DNA from: Clostridium sp. AWRP
GTDB lineage: Bacteria > Bacillota > Clostridia > Clostridiales > Clostridiaceae
NCBI RefSeq assembly: GCF_004006395.2
Contig: NZ_CP029758.2
Location: 3,224,001-3,288,000 of the forward strand
Direction: 5' to 3'
DNA: 64,000 nucleotides
Part shown: piece after piece, positions 52,366-60,972 of the stretch
How the letters are laid out: every line of letters begins with the position of its first letter
Numbering within the stretch: position 1 is the first letter of the stretch
Position numbers and translations under genes: made by a program
Notes under the pieces: generated by a model
The model's input: only the letters and a program-made list of their open reading frames with translations
The model's database searches: none
Told to the model about the DNA's origin: nothing

Positions 52366-53028
52366 TTACAATGATTTCAAGTCAATCTTATTATGTCCTA
52401 TTGCCTTTTTAGGACATGCGCTTACACATTTTCCACATTGTATGCAATCAGGATGACTCAGGAGGTCACCTTTGTATTCATAAGGAACTATTCCTAACGA
52501 ACACTTTTTTTCGCATATTTTACAAGAAACACAATTTGATGATACTTGTAGTACTTTTTTATTAGTTCTAAATTTTGATATTATTGATGCTATAGTTCCC
52601 ATGGGACAAAAACTACACCAGATTCTATGATTATAGAATAAAGATAATATTATACCAATTATTGTCGTTACAACAATAATCCTATAAAATACCATTCCAA
52701 TACCATAAAGATTTCCCCAATTTCGTTTAATTCCTAATGTAAACATAGTCATCATAAATACTACAACTAAAATTCTAAAATAATAAGATTTTAAAAGCTT
52801 AGGTACTTTTCTTTTATTACTAAATTTAGAAACTATATTATCATAAAAGTTTCCTCTTGGACATAAATTGCCGCACCAGAATCTCCCCTTAAATACAGAC
52901 ACAATTATAGGTCCTGCCATACAAATGACAGCTGCTACTGAGAATCTAAGGTCAATTAATCCCAATAATACAAATGCAATTAATAATGTAAATGAATACT
53001 TTTTCCACAATTTAAAAAATTTTTTCAA
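52366..53028 (-). CDS. NapH-like membrane 4Fe-4S protein
   Basis: The 220-residue protein has about five membrane segments. Between them are CGNLCPRGNFYD and WCSFCPMGTIASI, the paired CxxxCP motifs of the NapH/NosR family. The C terminus has two ferredoxin motifs, CVSCKICEKKCSLG and CIQCGKCVSACPKKAIG. It should pass electrons across or at the membrane to a partner not seen here. I chose TTG 53028 because GGAGGG lies 8 nt upstream. The Crp/Fnr gene follows and may control it. Confidence 0.9.
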   Translation of the reverse strand: MKKFFKLWKKYSFTLLIAFVLLGLIDLRFSVAAVICMAGPIIVSVFKGRFWCGNLCPRGNFYDNIVSKFSNKRKVPKLLKSYYFRILVVVFMMTMFTLGIKRNWGNLYGIGMVFYRIIVVTTIIGIILSLFYNHRIWCSFCPMGTIASIISKFRTNKKVLQVSSNCVSCKICEKKCSLGIVPYEYKGDLLSHPDCIQCGKCVSACPKKAIGHNKIDLKSL

Positions 53029-53127
53029 GTTAAATCCCTCCATTGCTTAGTTCTTATGAATTTATTATAAATTAATTATTTAAATATCTAAGTGACTTAG
53101 TCACACTAACATTCCCTGAAAATAAAA

Positions 53128-53180
53128 AAATAGTATAATACATTAAATTTGTAACCAAAAATCAATGTATTATACTATTT
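53128..53180 (-). terminator. Terminator of the secreted protein gene
   Basis: AAATAGTATAATACATT (53128-53144) and its exact complement (53164-53180) give a 17-bp stem; on the minus strand it is followed by seven T. Confidence 0.88.
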
Positions 53181-53185
53181 CTCAT

Positions 53186-53626
53186 TTACTTATGCCATTT
53201 TCCCCTCATACCATTTCCCTGCATATGACCAGTATTACCGTTACAGCTATTTATATTATCATTTATATTTTCTTTTAAAGAATCACCCTGCTCTTTTGTA
53301 ATTGTTCCCTTTGATACTGATTCATCAATAGATTTTGACTTTTCTTCAATTAGTGCTGTTCTGAATTCCTCTATAGTCATACCCTTGTCTTTTGCCAAAT
53401 CATACATGGTCTTTCCTGAATTTAGACCATCAGTTATTTCCTTGTCCGTCATTCCAAGTTTGCCCTTTAATACAGAAGATACATAATCATAGCCTCTCAT
53501 GGAAGTTATTCTTCCAAATCCTAATCCATGATTTGTATAATTAGTTGTTGTTTCTGCATAAACAGTGGCACTTGCTCCTACTACCAGCACCACCGCCAAT
53601 GCTGCTAAAAAATTCTTTCCTTTCAA
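53186..53626 (-). CDS. Secreted small helical protein (DUF2680-like)
   Basis: The 146-residue protein has a clear signal peptide (NFLAALAVVLVVGASATVYAE). A helical region follows (GKLGMTDKEITDGLNSGKTMYDLAKDKGMTIEEF and KSIDESVSKGTITKEQGDSLKEN), then a Gly/Asn/His/Met-rich tail ending MRGKWHK. The layout resembles DUF2680-type or small metal-stress periplasm-like proteins. Its function is unknown. It is divergent from the response regulator at 53847, which may control it. Confidence 0.75.
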   Translation of the reverse strand: MKGKNFLAALAVVLVVGASATVYAETTTNYTNHGLGFGRITSMRGYDYVSSVLKGKLGMTDKEITDGLNSGKTMYDLAKDKGMTIEEFRTALIEEKSKSIDESVSKGTITKEQGDSLKENINDNINSCNGNTGHMQGNGMRGKWHK

Positions 53627-53846
53627 TTTTCATTCCTCCTTAATTTTACTTTCAATTTGTTGGGTATACTATGATAATAAACAAATTTGAATATAAAAAA
53701 GTGTCCTAATTGTGTTATATTTATTAAAATTTACTTGAATGTATTTGCAATGAAATCACAATCATAACAATTATAGTCCACAATTATTTCACACTTTTAA
53801 TTATTACGGATGATATAATCTAAACAAGATAACGAGGTGATACAAG

Positions 53847-54539
53847 ATGGATAAAAATATTTTAATTGCTGATGATAATATAGAAATCATTAAAATCCTA
53901 AAGCCTTATATAGAAAAAGAGGGTTTTACCGTAATTTTTGCCCTTGATGGAGAAGAGGCATTATTAAAATTTAACCATTATAATCCACAGTTAATATTAC
54001 TTGACATTATGATGCCTTTAATGGATGGATTTGAAGTTTGCAATAAAATAAGAGAAAAATCAAATACTCCAATAATAATGATAACGGCAAAAAGTGAAGA
54101 TGCTGACAAAATTTTAGGGTTAAATTCCGGTGCTGATGATTATATTGTAAAGCCATTTAGCCCTGGGGAAGTAATAGCAAGGATAAAGGCTGTCTTAAGA
54201 AGGATCACTCTTCCTGAAAATAATGAAATGTCACTAATTAAATATAAATCTCTTGAATTAGACATTGACAATTACTCAGTTAAACTAAACAGTAAAAACA
54301 TTAATCTTACAAAAAAAGAAATCGAGGTTTTATGGATGCTATCAAGTTCACCTAACAAAATAGTTTCAAGGGATGATTTACTGGACAGCATATGGGGTGT
54401 GAATTACTTTGGAGACCCAAGAACAGTGGATACCCATATAAAAAGGATAAGGTCAAAGCTTCACCTTAATGGACAATATAACTGGGACATTAAAACTATT
54501 TGGGGTATAGGATATAAATTTGAGGTAAAAGATGTTTAA
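53847..54539 (+). CDS. OmpR-family response regulator
   Basis: The 230-residue regulator has D9/D10, phospho-acceptor D53 (LILLDIMMPLMDGFEVC), T near 81 (MITAKS) and the conserved K (YIVKPFSP). The winged helix includes LTKKEIEVLWMLSSSPNKIVSRDDLLDSIWG and the ending KTIWGIGYKFEVKDV. It overlaps the kinase gene by 8 nt and heads a four-gene operon with the SHOCT and Fe-S genes. Confidence 0.95.
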   Translation: MDKNILIADDNIEIIKILKPYIEKEGFTVIFALDGEEALLKFNHYNPQLILLDIMMPLMDGFEVCNKIREKSNTPIIMITAKSEDADKILGLNSGADDYIVKPFSPGEVIARIKAVLRRITLPENNEMSLIKYKSLELDIDNYSVKLNSKNINLTKKEIEVLWMLSSSPNKIVSRDDLLDSIWGVNYFGDPRTVDTHIKRIRSKLHLNGQYNWDIKTIWGIGYKFEVKDV

Positions 54540-56334
54540 AAAAAATATTACTTTTAAACTTACCCTTGGCTTTTTAACAATCGTTATCGTTTCAACTCTT
54601 TTAATTGGAATTATTGCATTAAGTATATTTAAAAATAACATCTATGAAATCAAAAGAAATAACATGAAAAAACATGCTTTGGAAATTTCAAATACTATTA
54701 GCCCTTATATGTCTGAAAACACTAAAGAAAAAGATTTTGTAAATATTGTAAATTTAATAAACTCCATCGATAACGCAAAACTTTGGATACTGGATTCTAG
54801 TAAAAATATTATAAGTGCATCAAATAATAAAGATAATGTTCTCACTAGCATTAACTATGCTGATGTGAAAAAAACATACAATTCTATTACTGAAAAAGTA
54901 TTCACTGGTGCAGAAACATACGATGAAATATACAACCCTTACTATAAAGAATACATGATGACTACAGCAGTTCCAATAAAAAATAGCAGCAGCACTGTAA
55001 TAGGTGCAGTAATTCTTAATTCTTCTTTATATGATTTATCAAATTCTATGAACAAATTTTTTATATATATAGTTTTAACTCTTATAGGCGAAATATGCCT
55101 TGCTGGATTTATGGGATATTATTTTTCCAAAAATATATCTAAACCATTAAAAAAAATAAATTCATCTGCACTTGAACTGGCAAGAGGTCACTATGGAATA
55201 AAGACAAATATCTACCAAAAAGATGAAATTGGCGAATTATCAAATTCATTTGATTTATTATCTCTAAAACTTGAGTACACCATAGATAAGCTTTTTGAAG
55301 AAAAAAATAAGTTAAGTAATATACTGAAAAGTATGAACGAGGGTATTTTATCTCTAGATACAAATTTTCATATTATAAATATGAATCAATCTACCTTAGA
55401 CCTACTGTCTTTAAAAGACATTGAATCAGGCACAAAAGTTAATGAAATATTACTAAATTTAAATGTAATTGAAGAATTTAATTTTGCTATATCAAATAAT
55501 ACTAAAAACTCTATTGTAAAAGAATATCTAAATAAAGTATTAAATTTTTCTATATCTCCTATAAAAAATAACTTAAATCAAATTATAGGTGGTGTAATTC
55601 TTATTCAAGATGTAAGTGAAAAAGAAAAACTTGAACAGATGCGTAAAGATTTTATTTCAAATGTTTCTCATGAGTTTAGAACCCCCTTAACTGTTATAAA
55701 AGGTAATTTAGAATCAGTTATAGATGGAGTAACAAAGCCAGCATATATAACTGACACATGCATTACACTTTTAAAAGAAACTAACAGGCTTGAACGAATG
55801 GTTAAAGACTTGCTCAATCTAAGTAAATTGGAGTCTGGTAAATTAGAGATTGATTTTAATAAACTGGATATCAATATGCTAGTTAATGATACCATACGAA
55901 GTATTAAACCCATAATAGATGCTAAATCCATAGATTTGCAGCTATCTTTACAGAATAATTTACAACCCTTATTTAGTGACTATGACAAGTTGAAGCAATT
56001 ACTCATAATATTTTTAGATAATGGAATTAAGTTTTCACAAAATAAAGGTAAGTTGAAGATATCCTCATATTCCCATAGTGAAAATGTTTGTATAACTATT
56101 GAAGACAATGGTATTGGTATACCTAAAGATGAAATTCAATATTTAGGCGAAAAATTTTTCAAAGCTGATAGATCAAGAACTTCAAACACTGGCGGAACCG
56201 GACTTGGACTTTCAATTGCAAAAAGATTAGTAAAAGTTTTAAATGGACATTTTTCTATAGAAAGCGAACTTACAAAAGGAACAAAAATAACTATTTCTTT
56301 TCCAGCAAAACCTAAAAATGAGGTGAAACTATGA
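54532..56334 (+). CDS. Sensor histidine kinase with HAMP and PAS domains
   Basis: The kinase has 600 residues. Membrane segments lie at about 10-33 and 175-197, enclosing an extracellular Cache-like sensor. HAMP is at about 198-250 and PAS at 260-365. HisKA has His380 in FISNVSHEFRTPLTVIKG. HATPase has LDNGIKFSQN, EDNGIGIPKDEI and GGTGLGLSIAKRL. It phosphorylates the regulator encoded before it. The stimulus may concern redox or metal stress because the operon continues with a NapH-like protein. Confidence 0.94.
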   Translation: MFKKNITFKLTLGFLTIVIVSTLLIGIIALSIFKNNIYEIKRNNMKKHALEISNTISPYMSENTKEKDFVNIVNLINSIDNAKLWILDSSKNIISASNNKDNVLTSINYADVKKTYNSITEKVFTGAETYDEIYNPYYKEYMMTTAVPIKNSSSTVIGAVILNSSLYDLSNSMNKFFIYIVLTLIGEICLAGFMGYYFSKNISKPLKKINSSALELARGHYGIKTNIYQKDEIGELSNSFDLLSLKLEYTIDKLFEEKNKLSNILKSMNEGILSLDTNFHIINMNQSTLDLLSLKDIESGTKVNEILLNLNVIEEFNFAISNNTKNSIVKEYLNKVLNFSISPIKNNLNQIIGGVILIQDVSEKEKLEQMRKDFISNVSHEFRTPLTVIKGNLESVIDGVTKPAYITDTCITLLKETNRLERMVKDLLNLSKLESGKLEIDFNKLDINMLVNDTIRSIKPIIDAKSIDLQLSLQNNLQPLFSDYDKLKQLLIIFLDNGIKFSQNKGKLKISSYSHSENVCITIEDNGIGIPKDEIQYLGEKFFKADRSRTSNTGGTGLGLSIAKRLVKVLNGHFSIESELTKGTKITISFPAKPKNEVKL

Positions 56335-56756
56335 TGAGACATGACTATTATATGGGATTAGGGTTTTATGGTTCTTATATTTTAATATTTCTTCTATTAG
56401 TTATTTCAGTCTTAATATTTTTAGTATTAAAAAATAAACCTCCCTTAAATCCCTTTATAATAAAGCTTCTAGATATACTTAAAGAAAAATATGCTTCTAG
56501 TGCAATTACTGCAGATGAATTTATAGAGAGGAAATCTATTATTGAAGATATTAAATATTCAAATTCTTATACCCCTATACTTATTGAGAGATATGCAAAA
56601 TGTGAAATAGCTACGAAAGAATTTTTGAATATCAAAAATGAAATTGAAAGCAATAATTATAATGCTTCTATATGTGAAGAACTTGCAAAGGGGAAACTTT
56701 CCTATGATAAATTTAAATTAAAAATATTGGGAGGGCAAATGAATGAAAAACAATAA
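56331..56756 (+). CDS. Membrane protein with SHOCT-like repeats
   Basis: The 141-residue protein has one membrane segment at about 13-33 (GSYILIFLLLVISVLIFLVL). Three SHOCT-like helical units follow: LDILKEKYASSAITADEFIERKSII, PILIERYAKCEIATKEFLNIKNEI and ASICEELAKGKLSYDKFKLKIL. SHOCT motifs bind partners or mediate oligomerisation. It overlaps the kinase end by 4 nt and the Fe-S gene start by 14 nt. It probably belongs to the signalling or electron-transfer complex. Confidence 0.8.
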   Translation: MMRHDYYMGLGFYGSYILIFLLLVISVLIFLVLKNKPPLNPFIIKLLDILKEKYASSAITADEFIERKSIIEDIKYSNSYTPILIERYAKCEIATKEFLNIKNEIESNNYNASICEELAKGKLSYDKFKLKILGGQMNEKQ

Positions 56757-57873
56757 ATTATTAAAAAACTTACGCTATATTTTACTTGCAGTATTCTTGA
56801 TACTTATTACAATTGAAGCTTACCTCCATCAACTGCTTGGAGGTGGCAAATCACCATCTATACATGCACTGTGTCCCTATGGAGCCTTAGAATCACTCTA
56901 CAGCTTGATTTTTGCTGGAACATTCATACAAAAAATATTTTCAGGCACCCTTGTCCTACTTATCATAACATTATTAATAGCATTGATTTTCAGGAGAAGC
57001 TTTTGTGGGCTTATATGTCCTTTTGGTGCTCTTCAAGAGTTCTTTGGGATTATGGGCAAAAAAATATTTAAACGAAAACTTATTGTTCCAGAAAATATAG
57101 ACAAGCCATTAAGATACCTTAAATATATTGTTCTTGCAGCAACACTATATTTCGCATGGAAAACTGCTGGTTTGTGGATGAACCCTTATGATCCCTGGGC
57201 AGCATATGGGCATATATCTGAAGGCATATCATCCCTTACTGGTGAATACTTAATTGGTTTTATTATACTCATAGTCTCTATAGTTGGTTCTCTATTATAT
57301 GACAGATTCTTTTGTAAATACCTCTGTCCTATGGGTGCATTTTACGGTATAATTTCAAAAATAAGTCCAGCAAAAATAGTAAGAAATAATGATAACTGTA
57401 TTAATTGTGGTCTATGCAGCAAAAATTGTCCTGTTAATATTAAAGTTTCTGAGCTTAAAGAAATTAAATCTGCTGAATGCATTAATTGTCAAACTTGTAT
57501 ACTATCTTGTCCTGAAAAAAATGCCTTAGAATTTAAAATTAAAAATAAATCCGTTAAGCCAGTATTTGTTTTAACCTTTGTAATTTTATTGTTCTTTGGA
57601 GGAATAGGCATTACTAAACTTACAGGAATATACCAGGATACGCCTTCTAAAATATCTCTTGAAGCTAAAACTTCTGAAATTAAAATAAATCCTGAAGAAA
57701 TAAAAGGTTATATGACTTTGCAAGAAATATCTGAAGCATTTAAAATTGATTTAAACGAACTGTATAAAAAACTTAATATACCTAATTCCATTCCAAAGGA
57801 TACAAAATTAAAAGACATTAAAAATTTTATTGCTGATTTTGAAGTAGAAAAAGCTAGGGAAGCACTAAAGTAA
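56743..57873 (+). CDS. NapH/CcoG-like membrane 4Fe-4S electron transfer protein
   Basis: The 376-residue protein has about five membrane segments and CPYGALESL, FCGLICPFGALQEF and FCKYLCPMGAFYGI motifs. Two ferredoxin motifs follow, CINCGLCSKNCPVNI and CINCQTCILSCPEKNALEF. One more membrane segment and a C-terminal helical domain (YMTLQEISEAFKIDLNELYKKLNIP) complete it; the last part recalls a small DNA-binding-like or SHOCT-like module seen in related proteins. It likely relays low-potential electrons at the membrane. It ends the response regulator operon and is followed by a terminator. Confidence 0.88.
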   Translation: MKNNKLLKNLRYILLAVFLILITIEAYLHQLLGGGKSPSIHALCPYGALESLYSLIFAGTFIQKIFSGTLVLLIITLLIALIFRRSFCGLICPFGALQEFFGIMGKKIFKRKLIVPENIDKPLRYLKYIVLAATLYFAWKTAGLWMNPYDPWAAYGHISEGISSLTGEYLIGFIILIVSIVGSLLYDRFFCKYLCPMGAFYGIISKISPAKIVRNNDNCINCGLCSKNCPVNIKVSELKEIKSAECINCQTCILSCPEKNALEFKIKNKSVKPVFVLTFVILLFFGGIGITKLTGIYQDTPSKISLEAKTSEIKINPEEIKGYMTLQEISEAFKIDLNELYKKLNIPNSIPKDTKLKDIKNFIADFEVEKAREALK

Positions 57874-57916
57874 ACTATTAAACCGGGAATCAAAACTCCC
57901 GGTTTAATAGTTTTTT
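57874..57916 (+). terminator. Terminator of the two-component/Fe-S operon
   Basis: ACTATTAAACCGGGA (57874-57888) pairs with TCCCGGTTTAATAGT (57897-57911), followed by TTTTT. Confidence 0.92.
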
Positions 57917-58056
57917 CTTCAAGTTTATCAATTCTAAATAAAATCTACAATTATTATTCCACTTTTAGCCTGCATCAAACATATTTATCCTAACTAAAAA
58001 TAATTTTATAGAGTTTAACTAATAATAACAATATACAAGTAAAAGGAGGCGTTTTA

Positions 58057-59778
58057 ATGGGCAAAAAAATATTAGTCGTTGGTGGAGTTGCAGGAGGAGC
58101 ATCTGCAGTTGCAAGACTCAGGAGATTGGATGAAAGTTCCGAAATAATACTTTTTGAAAGGGATGAATATATATCTTTTGCAAATTGTGGTTTGCCTTAT
58201 TATATAGGTGAAACAATTAAAAAAAGAAAAAAGCTTCTTGTTCAGACACCTGAAAGTATGTTCCATAGATTCAACATAGACGTAAGAATTAATAGTGAAG
58301 TTATAGGTGTTGATGTTAATAAAAAGGTAGTTAAAGTAAAAAGTAAAGATAAGGGAATTTACGAAGAGAATTATGATTATTTAGTGTTATCCCCTGGTGC
58401 AAAAGCTGTTAAACCCAAATTTGAAGATATAAACAGTAATAGAATTTTTACTTTAAGAAATATACCAGATACAGATAACATAAAATCATTGGTTGATAAC
58501 GAGGGAATAAATAATGCTATTGTCGTTGGTGGTGGTTATATAGGCGTTGAAATGGCTGAAAATCTAAGAGAAAGAGGATTACAGGTTACTTTAGTTCAAT
58601 CTGCTCCTCATATTCTTGCACCCTTTGATTCAGATATAATAGTTACAGCAGAAAAAGAGCTTGTAAAAAACGGAATTAACTTAATATTAAACGATAGAGT
58701 AATCTCTTATAAGGCTAGTGAGCATAATGTTGAAATTATTCTAAACAGTAATACAAAAATTATTGCTGATTTAGCTATATTAGCTATTGGAGTAACTCCT
58801 GATACAGATTTTATAAAAGATAGCGGAATAAAGCTTGGTGCTAAAGGACATATATTAGTTAATAACAAAATGCAAACAAATATAGAAAATATTTATGCTG
58901 TTGGAGATGCAATTGAAGTAGTTGATTTTGTTAACAAACAAAATACTGCAGTACCTTTAGCTGGACCGGCAAATAAACAAGGGAGAATAGCTGCAGATAA
59001 TATATCAGGATTAAATTCAACCTATAAGGGTACTCAAGGTAGTTCAATAATTAAAATTTTTGATTTAGCAGCTGCAAGTACAGGAAATAATGAAAGGACC
59101 CTAAAGAAACTTAATATACCTTACAAAGTTATAACTATTCATCCTGTTTCCCATGCATCCTATTATCCTGGTGCACTCCCTTTAACATTAAAACTTATAT
59201 TTAGTAATGAAGGTAAAATTTTAGGTGCTCAAGCTATAGGTTACGATGGTGTGGATAAAAGAATTGATGTTATTGCTACAGCAATAAGATTTGGTGGAAC
59301 AGTATCAGATTTAACGGAGCTTGAATTGTGTTATGCACCACCATTCTCTTCAGCAAAAGATCCTGTAAATATGGCAGGTTTTGTAGCCGAAAACGTTATT
59401 ACTGGAAAAACTGAAGTTATCACTCCAGAAGAATATTTAAATTGTAATAAAGATAATACTATTCTTTTAGATGTTCGTTCAGATATAGAATTTAATAATG
59501 GTCACATTGAAGGAGCTTTAAATATTCCAGTAGATAATTTAAGAGAAAGACTTGGAGAATTAGATAAAAATAAAGAAATAATTGAATATTGCCAAGTTGG
59601 TCTCAGAGGATATATTGCCTCGAGAATACTTTCTCAAAATGGATTTAAGGTTAAAAATATAACTGGTGGCTACAAAAGTACATCAAATTTAAACTTTGTT
59701 CCTAAAAAGTCTGAAGAAATTAATTCCAATTCTGAAAAATTAATTTTAGACCAAGATACACAGGTTGTGAAACGATAA
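58057..59778 (+). CDS. CoA-disulfide reductase with C-terminal rhodanese domain
   Basis: The 573-residue protein has an N-terminal FAD motif GGVAGGASAVARLRR, active cysteine C44 (FANCGLPYY), NAD-binding VVGGGYIGVEMAENLRERG and a rhodanese domain ending in IIEYCQVGLRGYIASRIL. It is a paralog of the fusion at 46728, which additionally has TusA and DsrE domains. It probably reduces CoA disulfide or CoA persulfide. It begins with AAAGGAGGCGTTTTA, and the rhodanese gene at 59837 follows in the same direction. Confidence 0.94.
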   Translation: MGKKILVVGGVAGGASAVARLRRLDESSEIILFERDEYISFANCGLPYYIGETIKKRKKLLVQTPESMFHRFNIDVRINSEVIGVDVNKKVVKVKSKDKGIYEENYDYLVLSPGAKAVKPKFEDINSNRIFTLRNIPDTDNIKSLVDNEGINNAIVVGGGYIGVEMAENLRERGLQVTLVQSAPHILAPFDSDIIVTAEKELVKNGINLILNDRVISYKASEHNVEIILNSNTKIIADLAILAIGVTPDTDFIKDSGIKLGAKGHILVNNKMQTNIENIYAVGDAIEVVDFVNKQNTAVPLAGPANKQGRIAADNISGLNSTYKGTQGSSIIKIFDLAAASTGNNERTLKKLNIPYKVITIHPVSHASYYPGALPLTLKLIFSNEGKILGAQAIGYDGVDKRIDVIATAIRFGGTVSDLTELELCYAPPFSSAKDPVNMAGFVAENVITGKTEVITPEEYLNCNKDNTILLDVRSDIEFNNGHIEGALNIPVDNLRERLGELDKNKEIIEYCQVGLRGYIASRILSQNGFKVKNITGGYKSTSNLNFVPKKSEEINSNSEKLILDQDTQVVKR

Positions 59779-59836
59779 GTAAATTAAGATAATTAAATAA
59801 AGATAGCAGTTTATCAAACATTCATGGAGGTAACAA

Positions 59837-60175
59837 ATGAGTTTTTTTAATTTATTTACACAAAAATCTTCTAGTAAAATTTCTGATAAAAAATTAAAAG
59901 AAATGCTGGAAAGTTCAACTCCCCCACTTTTAATTGACGTTAGAACCCCAGAAGAATATTCTAGAGGACATATATCAAAAAGCAAAAATATTCCTGTTCA
60001 AAATTTTGAAGATTCTATTAAAAAAATGGGATTAAAGTTAGACTCCCCTATTGTAGTATACTGTCAAAGCGGTATGAGAGCTTCTCAAGCTTCTAAAATA
60101 CTAAATAAGTTAGGATTTGAAGAAATTTACAACCTTGGTGGAATTGGTAATTGGAGTTATGGATTAAAACGTTAA
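59837..60175 (+). CDS. Rhodanese-like sulfurtransferase
   Basis: The 112-residue single-domain rhodanese has LLIDVRTPEEYSRGHISKSKNIPV and the active-site loop VVYCQSGMRASQASKIL with the persulfide cysteine. A short N-terminal stretch precedes the domain. ATGGAGGTAACAA precedes the ATG. It likely shares the CoA-disulfide reductase transcript (58-nt gap) and carries sulfane sulfur. Confidence 0.92.
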   Translation: MSFFNLFTQKSSSKISDKKLKEMLESSTPPLLIDVRTPEEYSRGHISKSKNIPVQNFEDSIKKMGLKLDSPIVVYCQSGMRASQASKILNKLGFEEIYNLGGIGNWSYGLKR

Positions 60176-60236
60176 TCTTCCTTATAAAAGAAATTTTTTA
60201 AAGGCTCCCAACTATTTATATATAAATTCAATAATA

Positions 60237-60276
60237 TTAAACCAAGCTATATAAATAAAGTTGTAGCTTGGTTTAA
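60237..60276. terminator. Hairpin between convergent rhodanese and SGNH genes
   Basis: TTAAACCAAGCTA (60237-60249) and TAGCTTGGTTTAA (60264-60276) form a 13-bp stem. T runs are short, so efficiency is uncertain. Confidence 0.55.
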
Positions 60277-60329
60277 AACACATTTCATAAATTATTAATA
60301 TATTTTAGAAAATTAAAAAATACACTTAT

Positions 60330-60908
60330 TTAATTATACTGTACTATATTTGAATTAACTATTATTTGGGCTATTTCATTATGAATCTCTTTTGACACAT
60401 GTATTCCATCATCTAAGAAATATTCTTTCATTTTTCCACTTGCAGCTAAAATAGTTCCTATATCTATAACTCCAATATTTTTCTTCTTACCATATTCAAC
60501 TAACAGTTCCCGAAATTTGCCTAAATAGTTATTAACCTCTCTATAATCCCTATCCTTAAACCATGTTTTTTCTACAATATCATCTTTAACTGGAAGAGGC
60601 GTTAAAACTATAGGAACAAATTTATTTTTTTCACACATCTGAACCATCATATCTATGTTTTTTAAAATATCATTAATACTTATCTTTAAAAATACATCAT
60701 TAGTTCCACCCATAATTAGAACTTTAGATGGTTTAAACTCAACAACATCTTTTTCAAATCTTTCCTTCATTTCAGCTGTTGTATTACCTGGTATACCTTT
60801 ATTAATAATGTTTTCCTTTATTTTCTCAGATAATACACTAACCCAACTTTCTGTTTTACGAACTCTAAAACCAAAAGTTATGCTATCTCCAATACATACA
60901 ATACTCAC
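60330..60908 (-). CDS. SGNH/GDSL family hydrolase
   Basis: The 192-residue hydrolase has block I IVCIGDSITFGF with the catalytic Ser, the Gly of block II (GIPGNTTAEM), Asn in MGGTNDVF (block III), and Asp-x-x-His in DDGIHVSKEIH near the end. It should cleave esters, thioesters or acyl groups of unknown identity. I chose GTG 60908 because AAAGGTG lies upstream and the protein then begins a few residues before block I; an ATG at 60956 gives 16 more residues without a ribosome site. It lies directly downstream of pglX (64 nt). Confidence 0.85.
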   Translation of the reverse strand: MSIVCIGDSITFGFRVRKTESWVSVLSEKIKENIINKGIPGNTTAEMKERFEKDVVEFKPSKVLIMGGTNDVFLKISINDILKNIDMMVQMCEKNKFVPIVLTPLPVKDDIVEKTWFKDRDYREVNNYLGKFRELLVEYGKKKNIGVIDIGTILAASGKMKEYFLDDGIHVSKEIHNEIAQIIVNSNIVQYN

Positions 60909-60972
60909 TTTATTTTCACCTTTTTCTATCATATATTTTAAATGATATATACTCATTTACTACATTATTATG

